Positions 32,353-44,031 are shown, counted from the first letter of the stretch. The stretch: DNA of 64,000 nt from Anastrepha obliqua (GCF_027943255.1 NC_072895.1:82462001-82526000); one strand, 5' to 3'. Notes: generated by a model from the letters alone, not told the origin. A program made the numbers and translations.

Positions 32353-33123
32353 TTGCGGAGCATCCTCGGCTTCTTCGCATTGAGGATGGACACCTATTGG
32401 ACGGTGCATCCTCGTCAGACTCTATACGTAGCTTATATAGAGAGCCTGTTACTGGGCGAAAATGAGTTTGGCTCAGTGGAACCAGCGAAAGCAATGGAGA
32501 TGCAGGCGACCCCTGCAAACCTTTTCGCTGATCCTAAGGAGGCTGCGCTAGCTCATTTACGTCTCAGGGCTCTGACGCTTTCCTCTGCGGACGGAAGTAA
32601 TGTGGTTAATTTGGATGCAAATCCGAAAAGTACCACTGCACTAACGGCTATAAAGAAAGCGTCTGATTCGGAAGGCAATTTGGAGGACGTAGACGTGGTT
32701 ATGACGCAAGTAACCCCTGCCTGTCATGTCACCACGACTGAGAAAACCAAATTGGTTCCTGTCCTGGTACCAGCTTCGGTGACTGTTGAGGCTATGGTTA
32801 ATCAGAGTTTACGCTCAGAAAGTACCAGCGCACCAATGGTCATGAAACAGCTGCCAGCTTCAGGAGAAAATGTGTATAATAGGCAGAAGAAGCGGCAAAG
32901 GCAGAGGAACGCGAAGAAGGCAAGAGAAACAGTGTGTATGACTACGGCCAACGTAGCTATGCCAGCTGCCACTCGAGCCGGAGTTGTGGTTCATCTGTCT
33001 ACGTTTAAAGTTTTGGTTTCTCTGCTAAAATGTTTCATAAGCTCGACAATTTCTAACAAACATTTTGAACGAGTTTCGCACGAGTATCGAGCTTTGCACC
33101 CGAGGGTAGGATTAATTTTATAG
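32353..33123 (+). CDS. unidentified 256-codon ORF, perhaps retroelement ORF1
   Basis: Open frame starting MRSILGFFALRMDTYWTVHP, with an Ala/Thr/Val-rich middle, a basic stretch NRQKKRQRQRNAKKARE at about residues 173-189, and an end HEYRALHPRVGLIL. There is no domain I recognise and no cysteine knuckle. The start Met is uncertain because the frame may begin further upstream. It lies in the opposite direction to the retroelement relic at 33471-34769 and inside the intron between exons E and D of the minus-strand Side-family gene. AATAAA occurs about 100 bases downstream (33229). It could be the nucleic-acid-binding ORF1 of a non-LTR element, a nested intronic gene, or a chance frame. Confidence 0.35.
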   Translation: MRSILGFFALRMDTYWTVHPRQTLYVAYIESLLLGENEFGSVEPAKAMEMQATPANLFADPKEAALAHLRLRALTLSSADGSNVVNLDANPKSTTALTAIKKASDSEGNLEDVDVVMTQVTPACHVTTTEKTKLVPVLVPASVTVEAMVNQSLRSESTSAPMVMKQLPASGENVYNRQKKRQRQRNAKKARETVCMTTANVAMPAATRAGVVVHLSTFKVLVSLLKCFISSTISNKHFERVSHEYRALHPRVGLIL

Positions 33124-33470
33124 TGAGATTCAAGATATATTAGTTACTTTTTTATATTCGTATATTTTCCTATGATTTTTTATTTATTTTTAGACATAAA
33201 GACGCGCTTAAAATGAATAATTGAAACCAAATAAAAAAGAAAGACGATTAGTGATAATCTACATTTTCCCAATTATGTATTTTTTTTTATTTTATACGAA
33301 ATTGTCTGCTGAAGTTGGAACCTGTTTTTGAGTTTCGCAATTACAAATCTCTTAAACGAGACCTCTTTTATGTGGTCAGTCTCCATCGCATAAAAATCTT
33401 CAACATGTTTTGAAAAAGTATCGTTTGTAACTGAAGCTGCTTTCAAGCGCCGCGCCTTGATATTGTTTCT

Positions 33471-34769
33471 TTAAGATATCAGTGCCAAAGACCTCAAACC
33501 TGATTCGGGTGAGGGGGGGCAGACGCACAGGAAGTGGTCCGCCGTCCCATCCTCCTTTCCACATGCTGGGCAAAGTGCACTATCTGAGATGCCTACCTTT
33601 TCCATGTGCCTTGCCCATAGAAAGTGGCCCGTCATCAGTCCAACCAGCCGTCTGCACTTCCCTCTGCTTAATGGCAGAAGGGTTTGCGACAGTCGATCGG
33701 ACATGACAGGTAACATCAGTTTAGTCTATCTGCAGTAGGACGGGTCGATTTAAAAATCGCTTATTGCTCTGTGAAAATTGTATTCTAGGGATCAAAATAA
33801 GAAACTTTGCCGAAGGAACCATACCTCTAAAACGAATTCTGATGTACCCCAATTTGGGTCGAACGAAAAATCCCACTTTGACCCATTTAGAGTGCTCCAA
33901 TCGAGTCCAAATGTATGACCGACCCCCACTAACTTTGGACGGCCGATCCACCCATGCCAGTGGCACACCCCCTGGAACTCCCCTGGGGGGTTCCCCATAC
34001 AATCATTTCAAAATATCACTATTTTTGGCCTTTACATGAGAATAGAAACTAAAAAGTTCGACCTAAATTTGGGGGCATGAGAATTCGTTTTAGAGGTATG
34101 GTTCCTTCGGCAAAGTTTCTTATTTTGATCCCTTGAATATGATTTTCACAGAGCAATGGGCGATTTTTTTGCCTCCCCACAAATCGACCCGGCCTAATCT
34201 GCAGCCTCTCTCAGCCTGCCAAACTCGCTTGTGGGTGGTAGTTACCCATTTGCTAACCGTGGCTTTGATGGCCGCGGGAGTGGCAAAACGGGCTCTGGGC
34301 CAAGAGGTTGGCCTCAGAGCCCATCTTAGCTAAGGAGTCAGAGGTCTCGTTACCCGCGATACACACGTGTCCCGGGTCCATTTTATCATCAGGCTATTAA
34401 GTCTACCGACATAGTTCAGTCTGGATTTACAGGACTCGACTACCCCTGATGTGGTTGGGGGGGGCTGTCTAAAGCCATAAGCCCAGCTTGGATGTCACTG
34501 CAGACACATATAGATATGCCTCTCCATCGCTTTTCCACAACAAAGTTCATCGCTTCTTGAACTGCATACACCTCCGCTTGAAACACAGATGCATGCATTC
34601 CAAGAGCAAAGCATTTCACGTAGACCCCAGAGCCGGAGCCATGCTGGGTCCTGGAGCCATCCGTAAAAATCCGAAAACAGTGTTTGCCGGGCTCATTTTC
34701 TGAGTTTGTTTTAAGATAAAACAAGAAAAATTTAGAACCTTTCAGCCTTTGAAGCTTGTTCAGGAACAT
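33471..34769 (-). pseudogene. I/R1-type retroelement RNase H and tail, split by a MITE
   Basis: The minus strand from 34690 reads FRIFTDGSRTQHGSGSGVYV, FQAEVYAVQEAMNF and ICVCSDIQAGLMALDS: an RNase H domain with the DGS and SDxQ motifs kept. Then, in broken frames, HVCIAGNE and LAKMGSEANLLAQSPFCHS, and after the MITE MLPVMSDRLSQTLLPL, GLMTGHFLWARHMEKVGISD and LCPACGKEDGTADHFLCVCP, the C-terminal CCHC. Removing 33736-34196 and one ATCTGCAG copy gives a continuous relic. Confidence 0.8.
33736..34196. mobile_element. palindromic MITE, copy B, 8-bp target duplication
   Basis: 461 bp flanked by ATCTGCAG (33728-33735, 34197-34204). Ends TAGGACGGGTCGATTT and the inverted TAGGCCGGGTCGATTT. Same arms and core as copy A but without the duplicated left arm, so it is nearer the basic form. 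Inserted in a retroelement RNase H relic. Confidence 0.92.
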
Positions 34770-34774
34770 TACCC

Positions 34775-35090
34775 CGCAACGCTAGAGCAGCATTATTCTC
34801 AACAGAATGTCCAGTTTCAGTTTTTGGTCCGCCAGTCTTTTTTCTATCTTTGTCAGAACCAGTTCCTTTTCACCAACCTTTGAATTGTCGGCTCATTCGG
34901 GCGATTATTTCTATCAAAGAATTACAATTTTGTCATAAAAAGTTTCAATAATTTTAAAGCGCTGTTCTCCCGCATAAAATTGTAGATCTGTCAAGTATAG
35001 ATATCAAAGATGATTTCAAAAAGGTGACTGTCTAGGAGTTATCCACTACTGACATCTAGGCGTTACTTTTGAAAGACCATTTATTTTTGG
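34775..35090 (-). pseudogene. mariner-like HTH relic, copy 2
   Basis: Uninterrupted version of the roughly 310-bp relic that holds the piggyBac copy at 12991. It shares CCAGTTTCAGTTTTTGG, GGCTCATTCGGGCGATTAT and TACTGACATCTAGGCGTTAC with the other copies. The minus strand encodes damaged HTH-linker protein. Confidence 0.6.
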
Positions 35091-36098
35091 TGAAATTTTA
35101 GAAGAAATTTTTTGATAGATTCTTATCTACCGCAGAAACACAGGTTTGACTGCATGAATAGCGAATACATTTTTATTCCCCTACTGGTTAATAGGTGTCG
35201 CTTTCAATCCGTTCCAACCAGCACGCATATTAAGTCAAGTAAAAAGTTCTAAATGTTTTCCGCTAGACGTCTCTACTGGGTCAGGCGTGTCTCATTATAA
35301 ATAAAATTTATCGGGATATAAATATTATAAATGGTGAGTTAAGTGCGACGCATGCTTCAGAAAATTTATTTTAACAATTGGTGTTTGAGGATGCCAGTTG
35401 CGAGATTCTACATTCCCAAATAAAAGTAAGAAAGATATAATTCCATGTACTCTTTAGTTTCACTATGACGTTGATGGAAATCGTCGAGCCAGACTGCCAT
35501 GTGAGCACAATCCGAATTATTTTCATATCAGCCGAGAATTCGAGCGAAAAACGCCAGAACTTTGTACTCCACCTAATATTAGTGCCTTGCACTAGACGCC
35601 TATTCATAGAAGGGTGCCCGTTTAAAGGTCAGAGCGCTAAATTTGATCAAAATCGGAAAATGCTATTTAAGAGGTGCATAAATTCAGAAGCATGCCTCTC
35701 ACTCTTCTACCAGTAGGAGTGCATCGTCGGAGTGGGGCGTCCTATTTTGTCATGCCACTATTTTGGTCCTGCCATTTTCTGTTTGATCAAAGCAAAAAAC
35801 GCATACCCTCTCTGGTGTACAGCACCTAAAAACATTACCTTGCCTTGGCTACAATAGGCATTTATAGTAGGTGCCACATTGGCGCTTGCAACCCTAACTG
35901 ACACGTTTGGCGGCATGTCAATATTAGTGCACTGTGTAACAGTTTTTTGCCAGTCATATTTTTGTGTTGCTGCTGATTTTTTTTACTACAACTTCACTTA
36001 TTTTTTCCACGCACATTTGGTTTTTTTTGGCCACAAAGTGTACAGGCATTGTTTGCCTTAAAGCCACATTTCTATTGTTGTTGTTGTTCCGCACTCAC
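35091..36098. other. intron, no element recognised
   Basis: No supported feature in this stretch before exon D. Confidence 0.4.
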
Positions 36099-36180
36099 CT
36101 GCTGGTGTGATTGTATAAACACACGGCTCACTCTGATCGCCAATTTCGTTGCTGGCCCAACACAGCAGAGTGCCATAGTC
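36099..36180 (-). CDS. Side-family exon D: end of the Ig domain
   Basis: Small 82-bp exon reading DYGTLLCWASNEIGDQSEPC and VYTITPAG. DYGTLLCWASNEIG is the canonical F-G region of an Ig fold with the second disulfide cysteine; the following EPCVYTI is shared by Sidestep proteins. Acceptor GTTTTGCAG|GAC (36181-36183) and donor CCAGCAG|GTGAGT (36098). It leaves one base (G) that joins GC of the next exon to give Gly. Confidence 0.93.
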
Positions 36181-36870
36181 CTGCAAAACAAAAAAGCAAA
36201 AACCGAAAAACGAGAGAGTGAGTACAAAAAAGTAGGAAATATATGTAGTAAAAAAAATTGGGGAAAGTGAAGCAAAATCTATTAGTACGGCTGCACGATG
36301 CATGTATGCATAAAAGGACATTTGCATGTCAGAATGAACAAATTTGACGTAGGCGCCTAACGACCTATAGCCAACAAGCCGACTACTAACAGCTGGCTAG
36401 CGTTGACCTCTTGCCTCTTTGTTCACGGCTGCTGCTCCTGCTGTAGTTGAAGCTGCCTTCATTGAACATTCAAAACCGCAATTCAGGCGGAAAATTATGC
36501 GAATCTATTGGAAAATTTATGATTTATCGTCCTATATAGAGGCACACATCAATGCATTAATGCATGAATGCCTGAGAGGCTGAAAGCCGGCGTGCCGCCG
36601 TATGTTTGCACGCTTGTTTGAAGGTGCAAATGTCACGTGACGACTACATCGCATTTTGACTGCTACTACAGCAGCAGCAGTGGCACTCCATGCGCCACAT
36701 CATAATTCATTCGGCTGACATTCGATCAACTGAACTGGACCGGAAAGCCAAGCTCACACGCAGCTAACCAGTCAACAGTCATCTTGACAGCACTCAGCAG
36801 CTATACTTCTACTACTCCCAACACTTCATCTCGTCTATCCCTATCATCATTTTGCTTTCTTCACACTTAC
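36181..36870. other. intron between exons C and D
   Basis: Ordinary intron. Nothing repeated or coding was recognised. Confidence 0.5.
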
Positions 36871-37085
36871 ATTCTCCGTCATGGGCGTGTAGTGTGCTAT
36901 GCTACGTCCTCGATCCACAGCGATGAGTGAAGCTGGGATGTCAATGGTCTCGCCGAGTGTTGCATTGAATTTCCAGATGTATGTCGCCTCCATCGGATTC
37001 GCCTCAATTTCGCAGGCAATTTTAACCATCTCATGTCGACCGGAACTATAAGCGAAACGTTGGCCAGGCCGGCAGACGGGCGCAA
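36871..37085 (-). CDS. Side-family exon C: next Ig domain, first part
   Basis: 215-bp exon. It reads FAPVCRPGQRFAYSSGRHEM, VKIACEIEANPMEATYIWKF, and ends AHYTPMTEN. The IACEIEANP segment is a B-strand cysteine followed by the IWKF core tryptophan, as in I-set Ig domains. The APVCRPGQ linker with an extra cysteine is characteristic of Sidestep-family proteins. Acceptor ATTTTCAG|TTGCG at 37086-37088 and donor GAGAAT|GTAAGT at 36870. Ends in phase 0. Confidence 0.93.
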
Positions 37086-38984
37086 CTGAAAATAGAAGAG
37101 CGGAACAGAAGCGAAACGGTAAAACATCAGACATTTAAAGTGACATGCAGTAGTAGTTATAAAATGCGTATGTGTGTTTATGTGAGTTTGTGTGCGTGCG
37201 TTCACTCGTACATACGCTTGTCAGTGGCTGCCTTAAGTTCACAAGTCGTACCAAGTGCCAGCAAGCAGCCCACTTGCGGCCCAACATTTGCATAATTAAA
37301 TGAAAACATTGACTTAAGTTTAATTTCGTCTTAAATGCAGAAATCAATTGTAATTTTTTTTCCTTTATCGCTTTTTCTTCTCCCATTTTGCCACCGCACT
37401 TCAGGACTTTTCCATCTATAATTCTTCGGCTTGGCATTATTTTAATTTCAAGTCTGTCATTGAATGATGGATTGACTTTTTAAAATGATTTTTCACTGGA
37501 GTGGCAATTTTAATTTGCTCACATCCCACACAAACGCATACACATGCATGCGCATACATACATACATACACACATATGTGTGAAGTTCATTTCATATTTT
37601 ACGCCTTTGCGTACATTCAGCAGATGTGGAAAATGTGCATATTGGAACTCTGACGACGAGTGTGGAATAAGTGGAGTAATAACACAAGCATTCTTGGAAA
37701 TCCTGGGCTTTAAGCGGTATTGACATTAAAGCCTTTTTAATAAATTGAATTAATTTTGTCTCATTTTAATTTAAGTGGGTTTTGTTCATAAGTGTGAAAT
37801 ATCTGAGAAAAAATTGGTGAGTTGGCAAATCGGCGCAACCAGAAAAATTTTAATTTGAGTTAATTGCAATTTTGTTTACAACTGTTCTTCGAAAAGTGGT
37901 ACAAATTTATTTACAAGGGAGCGAACTATTTTATCAAAAATATATTTAAAAAAAATGTAAAGAGACGAATATTATTTCCCATCTGAATGAGGTATTGTAT
38001 GCTTCCTAAAGAGAGCAGAGGGATAAAAACTCAACTTATAAAGTTTTTTTCTGTGTCTATAAGTCTTGAGATCACTTGGAACAAGACAAAGCCACCGATT
38101 AACACTTTGGGTGCCGTCATATGTATGAAATTTCTACTATACCCCAGGTATTATGTTGTTGTAGTAGCAGCTTTTGTTAAATATTAAATAAAAATATTTT
38201 TTTGCCACTGCGTTGGCTCTTTTTAACATTTTAATATTTTTTTTTTAATTCTCTAGGATCAAATAAAATATTTTAAAAACAATTTTGTTCAAAATTAAAA
38301 AAAAAATTTTTTTGTAATTTTCTAGCTTTTTCTAGCACAAAATTTTTTTTTAATTTTTAGGACAAAATATGATATTAAAATTAATTTATTTGTTCAACAT
38401 TTGTAGAGATAAAAACATTTTAAAGTTTGATAGTTTACTTTTTAAAATTTTAAATTACTTGTTTTTTAGGATAATTTATAATATTGAAAACAAGAATTTT
38501 TTTGTTCAAAATAAAAAAAAAATTGTAATTTTCCGGCTTTTTCTAACATGTTATTGTAATATCTTCTTTTTAATTTTTTAGAACAAAATTAATAATAAAA
38601 TAAATTTTTTAGTTCAAAAGTTTTAGGAAAAAATAATTTTAAAATTTGCCAGTTGGTCGCTATTTTTTTAAATTTTAATTATATTTCATTTTATTTTTTT
38701 AGGATAAAATATAATATCGAAAAAAAATTGTTTAATCAAAATTAAAAAAAAAGAAAAATCTTGTAATTTTTCGACTTTGATTAATATTTTAAAAATTTTC
38801 TCATCATTTTTTAGGATAAAATATAATATTTATAAAATAATTTTTTTTGGAAAATTTTTAGAAATTTTTTTTTTTGTCTTTGTGTCCATTAGCTTTTCGA
38901 GTTATATTCAAATACGTACAGCAAACCAGTGGGAATCCCAATATGAAAGTTTCAAGGATTACTGAGCGTATTTCTTCCTTGTTC
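37086..38984. other. intron; AT-rich repeat block from about 38200
   Basis: 37086-38190 shows no element. 38200-38880 is a third AT-rich degenerate tandem array, with phrases such as TAATTTTTTAGGACAAAATA and TTTTCTAGCTTTTTCTAG recurring about every 110-130 bases. It resembles the blocks at 2240 and 6160 read on the other strand. Confidence 0.5.
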
Positions 38985-39480
38985 TTGATTGGCGCGATAA
39001 CCGATTACGCGATTTTGGCCGAGTTTAACAAAGCGCGCCAGTCGTTTCCTTCTCGTGCTAATCGCCAGTTAGACACGCCAAGTGAAGTCAAGTCCTTCTC
39101 CACCCGCACAACGCAAAGGAGGTTTTTCTCTTCCTCTACTACCACCAGCTGGTACCGGACAAAATACTTTCAGAGCCGGAGCGTTTGTATCCAGTAGGAC
39201 GACATGACACAGCCAATGAAGCCGCTGGATCTTTATTCCCAGCGCAATTTCTGAGTCGACGTAATGCTCATACAGCTCATCGTTTCACCGCCTACGATAT
39301 TCGTCATCACCAACGTGCAAAGGTCCAAAAATCTTACGCAGAATCTTTCTCTCCAACACACCAAGTGACGCCTCATCGGATATTGTCATCGTCCAAGTTT
39401 CTGCGCCATACGTTAGGACGGGCATGATGAGATCTTTATAACGGTTTAGTTGTGTTCGTCGCTAGAGGACTTTACTCAAT
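38985..39480 (-). pseudogene. non-LTR retroelement fragment (RT tail region)
   Basis: The minus strand reads, in broken frames, MPVLTYGAETWTMTMSDEAS, VLERKILRKIFGPLHV, NDELYEHYVDSEIALGIKIQ and RLHWLCHVVRL. This is the typical region after the reverse-transcriptase fingers in RTE-like and related non-LTR elements (TYGxExW, RKILRKIFGP, RLxWxGHVxRM). A diverged second copy is at 52830. Confidence 0.7.
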
Positions 39481-41300
39481 TGCTACTTAGTTCTTAATAA
39501 AAAAAAAAAGAAAATCGGTTGGTGTCGAATCGTTGGGAGTTGCGTAATTGGCCTAAATATCTAAATTTGATCTGAAGGAATCTATCTCTTATTTGAGTCA
39601 ATGCAAGAGAAATTAAGTTCCATTAGGCCAATGCCAGGTCAGGAATTTTGATCCATAGTATCTCGACAGAAGCTGCAGGAGCTTGCTTGAAAGGATCTTC
39701 TGTATACACTTTATAGTCCGTACTTGACGTCATGGAATTACCTGTGGTTACTGTCTACTGCGAACGATTTAGGTGAAGAAAAGTTCAGGAAAAGGGAAGC
39801 CACTGTCTCAGTTTCTTTGCCAATAGTGACACTTTCTTTGAGGGAGCTTTACATATAATGGAATTAGAACTAGACGGCCAGCCTTTTGTACCCATTACCT
39901 GTTCTTTGTGAATTTTCCGGTTCTTCTAAGGTCAACTTCTGCCTGTGGCTGCATGTTTTTAATATACAACATTCCCAGAGTGTACTACAACTTAATTTTT
40001 AAGATATTCGAGATATATATATATAGGTTCCTTCAACTTTTATCTGGAGCACAGGGCAAATATTGAACTGCTGAGCTTTGTTACTCTCGAAGTTTTACAC
40101 TCTAAAATCACAATTTCAAAGAATTTTTACCAGCAAAATGCGTTACTGAGATTATCTTTTTGTTTCAGTTTTAACAGGTGTAAATTGCATGGCCTAAACT
40201 CACACATACGTAAAATTGTTAAGGCAATTTGCAGCTGCTGTCAAGCATTTAAATTCTATGTTGGAAATTACTTTAACGACTGTAACCATACGAGTAAGCC
40301 TGAGACTACAATTCCTAATCTTTGTATGTTAGATATGCGTGCGATATGCAGAGGAGATTCAGAAATAATTAAACAATTTAAAATATGCAAAACGAAATTG
40401 TCTACAATGCGAGTAAATACCAAATAAGGATACGACAAATAATTTGCCATTGCCATAGCCCATGGGGTAGTGCAAGGATAGTACGAAATGCAAAACATAT
40501 TTACTACGAGCTACTGCAGGACATGCAAACTGAAATCAAGTAGAAGACAACTGACCACGAGGTCACAGATTAGGAGGGTGTCAGTCAGCCCAGGCATGCA
40601 GGTAGCTAGACAAAACAGCTTTGGACACTCAAAATGACAGACGCACTTGAGTGCTCAGAGATGTTACTAACTACAAGCGATACTAAATAGTTGCATACAA
40701 AAACACAAGCTTAGAAACACACATGCATGTGTATGTGTGGGAATGTAGATACTTGTAACAGTAGCTGGCAGTATCTGTTCAAGGAATTAGGTACGGTAAA
40801 AGTTTCTTATGGTTTCTTTTTATCATTGATTGATAATGGCTTAGTAGCATTCTGAAGATTTAAGCTAGTTAAACTCCTACCTATTCGGAATTACTCTTGA
40901 GTGAACTCCTCTTACAGCTAATCATTGGCTTCTTCAACTAAATAATCTAACACTCCTTTCTACTTTGGAGCCAGGCCATATTTTGAGTCTATTTTACAGT
41001 CACGGTATATTCTAACAACTTGAAAAATTAATTAGAAGAATGTTTTTCAAAGTGCAATGGATTTTAGCACCGAATGAAAGAAAGAATTGAAGCATTCATT
41101 CATCCATTAGAGTACAATTTGTCAAGGAATTGTTTTGACATCTACTAATCTAGCGAAATTTATGGGTTTTTTTCCAATCTTTGATTTTATTTGGCTAATA
41201 TAAATAATTCAGAAGCCAACTAAAAAAAGAGCACAAATAAAAAAAAATGTTGCTTATTCCATTTAAAAGACGTCTTTCCATTTTATACACGTCAAATACA
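39481..41300. other. intron, no gene recognised
   Basis: Mixed AT-rich sequence. The ORF at 40185-40427 has no motif. Confidence 0.4.
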
Positions 41301-41329
41301 GTTGTCAAAAAGGCGTTTTACAGTTTCAG

Positions 41330-42960
41330 TTAATAGCCTTAAGTTATATGCTTTAAAAAATGAAATGTGAATCAGTATTTTGTGTGACTACCCCGTGTAT
41401 CTATAACTCCTTGTAGTCTTTTTCTCATGGAATGGATACATTTTTGCAAATTATAGTCGTGGGGTATCCTCTACCATTTCTCGAACGTAATGTGTTTGAC
41501 TTCTGATCGACTTTTTGAGTATTTTTTTTGCAACTTTTTTCTTTAGTTATTCGCACAAATTTTCTATTGGACTGATATTTGGGCTTTGGGCTGATATATC
41601 TAATACTTTACTGCAATAAATAGAATCCACATGCTGATAAAATGCCCTTTATGTTTTGGATCGTTGTCGTGGTAGAATTTAAACTAAGGTTTGTTGTCAA
41701 CAATGAAACCAAATTTTGTTGCAGATGCTTTCCATTTCAATTCAACCGGGCTATTCGGGTCATGTTCTTCGATTTCGTTGTAACTCAAATATGTTGCTCT
41801 CTAGCCAAAATAATGAGACACGTATTTTTTTGTACGCCCGAAAAAAAATTTTTTCAAGAGTTATCGGCAATTTTGTTTTTCGGCTCAAACTCGATTTTTT
41901 TTAATTATATAAGGGAAAACATGTTTAAATGCCCATAACTTAGTAAAAAATGAACCGATTTTAATAATTCTGGGTTCAAAATGATCGTCATTACTTACAC
42001 GAGCGACTTAATGTAGAAACAATTGCAAAAAAGTAGTTGAAATTTTTTTATTTAGCAAAAAAGAAAAAAAATTTAAATGTTTTCGAAATTCAATATATCA
42101 AAAAGTGTATTTTTTTTTTAGTAACTTTTTCCAAATCAAGAGGACACCTCAAACTTCAATTGAGCTGAATGCCCAGTAGCTAAAATGAGTTGTTTTTGAG
42201 TAATGAATTTTTGAGTAAAACACCTGTTTCGGACTTTTTGTTTTTGGGAAAATAAAAAATTTTCAACTACTTTTTTGCAATTGTTTCTACATGAAGTCGT
42301 TCGTGTAAGTAACGATGATCATTTTGAACCCAGAATCATTAAAATCGGTTCATTTTTGACTAAGTTATGAGCATTTACCTTCTACTCAATTATGAACGAG
42401 ACGGTATCAATAAAACGGTCCGTGGATGACATATGGCAAAAATAAATTTTTTTTTTGGTAGGATTGTTATAAGCTTACATGGCAAATTTCAGCGTGATAT
42501 GTCACATAGTTTGTTTTCTGTGCTACTGTAAAAAAGTCAAGCTCGAGTGTGTTCTTCGAATTTAACGATGGAAATTCAAGTTGAACAAAGAATTTGTTTG
42601 AAATTTTGTTATTCCAACAAAATTTCGGCTTCAGACGCTCTTTCGAGCAACTTGTGAAGTATATTTGTGCTTTTGTCAGACTGTTTCATGAGAAACCCCA
42701 CACTCATCTCTATGCCCACTAGCAAGATTTCCTGTCGAAATCTGCGAGTTTGCGACTACTTTGGCAACAAAATACGTTCGGTGCGGACAAATATTTGCCA
42801 TGGTCTCCCACTTGTAGATTTTGACTCCAGGAAATTTTCGGTTTTTGCACGATTTATTACGTTGTAAATAGTTTGTCGGGTTAAGAAAAAAAAACATTTC
42901 TTATAACGGTTGCATATTTTTTCTTATTGTATAATTGTAGTGGATCGACTGTACTATATA
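41330..42960 (-). pseudogene. Tc1-like (DD34E) transposase relic split by a foldback
   Basis: Minus strand. N-terminal HTH part near 42860-42670: ENFLESKSTSGRPWQIFVRT, ANSQISTGNLASGHRDECGV, SHETV, matching Tc1 (GRPR, then AxxLAxxVxxxxxxxVSxxTV). The C-terminal part near 41640-41380 reads SAQSPNISPIENLCE, where Tc1 has SPDLNPIENLWG (third Asp now Asn), and ends with an MRKRLQGVIDTRG-like segment. The catalytic middle is replaced by, or lost around, the inverted repeat at 41929-42385. Confidence 0.75.
41929..42385. repeat. foldback: about 115-bp inverted repeat with 200-bp loop
   Basis: Left arm about 41929-42045 and right arm about 42264-42385 are inverted copies with few differences: AAATGCCCATAACTTAGT, GAACCGATTTTAATAATTCT, GGGTTCAAAATGATCGTCA, AGAAACAATTGCAAAAAAGT. 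The loop carries no ORF. It lies between the two halves of a Tc1 relic, so it is probably a foldback element or MITE inserted there. No clear target duplication was identified. Confidence 0.75.
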
Positions 42961-43097
42961 CCTCAAGCAATATCCGTTTTCTAGTAATTTTTGGCTTCTT
43001 TATAATTTAAGTAAAGTTACGTGATATTTTAAGGAAAAAATCACCCTTACGTTAATTTTGTAACTGATTAATGACTAAGGGAACTCATTGAAATAAC

Positions 43098-43510
43098 GGT
43101 ATTTCAAATCATCTTAGCAAACGATGTTGAAAATAGGTATGTACGTATAAATAAATACTTTCCTGACAGCTGAGGCAAAGACTTGTTTTGCTTTTGTATA
43201 TCTGGTTTTGCTTCCTGGTGGCGTCTATAGTTACCAGTTCGATTCACTACTTCTCTGCTCGCTATGGTTGGGCTCTTCTCGCTTAACGAACAATTTTTAT
43301 GCCTATACCTCACTGGTTGAGCTCACTATTTTTAATGCTACCAATTCTCTTTTCTAATATTAGGCAAATTTTATTAGACTGCGTTCATACCGAGCAAATT
43401 TTGTTGCTTCAACTTTGAGTATGCGCTTCTGATGTTCCCGTCCTGTTCACACACCTTGCAATTGTTAGTTTTCAGTTTACATTCAACAACAGCAGCAAGA
43501 GTAAAACAGA
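43098..43510. repeat. dispersed repeat, copy 1 (second copy at 48226)
   Basis: About 410 bases nearly identical to 48226-48607: CTTAGCAAACGATGTTGAAA, CTGAGGCAAAGACTTGTTTT, CTTCCTGGTGGCGTCTATAG, TATTAGGCAAATTTTATTAG. It directly precedes the Myb-like ORF at 43574, so it may be the 5' end of a Harbinger-type element. Confidence 0.8.
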
Positions 43511-43573
43511 AGTAGGTTTTGTAAAGCATTTTCGTTTTATTTCTTAGTTCAAACATGCGTTTTTCCAATTTCA

Positions 43574-43750
43574 GATGGCAAAAAAACGTTCAATCTGGAC
43601 GAAGATGGTCGAGCAGGCGCTCATAGCCAAGTGGGGGAACGCACAAATGATTTGCGTAAGGCAAAAATAAATGTCGACATACTCAACGGCATGGGTGTCG
43701 AAATGGCAGGCAAGTACAGCGCGGTGGAGATCCATATAAAAATAACTTAA
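43574..43750 (+). pseudogene. Myb/SANT-like domain ORF, frameshifted
   Basis: MAKKRSIWTKMVEQALIAKW then, after a one-base shift in a G run, NDLRKAKINVDILNGMGVEM and AGKYSAVEIHIKI. The W...LI..W...L pattern followed by VEMAGKYSAVEIHxKI is typical of Myb/SANT-like DNA-binding proteins, including the second ORF of PIF/Harbinger transposons. It stops before a complete domain end. Confidence 0.5.
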
Positions 43751-43797
43751 CAAAGAAATACAGGCACATTTTTTATCTAAATCTTTTCGTTTAACCA

Positions 43798-44031
43798 TTA
43801 ATTAACTTGCAAAGTTTTGCAGAGAAAAGAAATGGGTCTGATGGGTATATGGCGATTTTGAGATGTTACGGATACAATGCTACTTTGGACTAACGCGTTC
43901 GAAATTTCCTTCATTGTTTCGATATTGCGGAACAGTTTGAGTAATAGCAATTTCAGATTTTTTTTTTTTGATAAATAACTATTTCTTAGTATCAGTGCAG
44001 TTAATACCCGTATTTGTCGCCTGCGATCCAT
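43798..44031 (-). pseudogene. possible Harbinger (HARBI1-type) transposase N terminus
   Basis: MDRRRQIRVLTALILRNSYL, SKKKNLKLLLLKLFRNIETM, KEISNALVQ. The start resembles Harbinger nuclease-like transposases (RRRR...ALIL...KKK...WVRPxxRxRxxxGxxxxLVxE) but later residues do not, and no DDE motif follows. It converges on the Myb-like ORF, an arrangement known in PIF/Harbinger elements. Confidence 0.35.
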
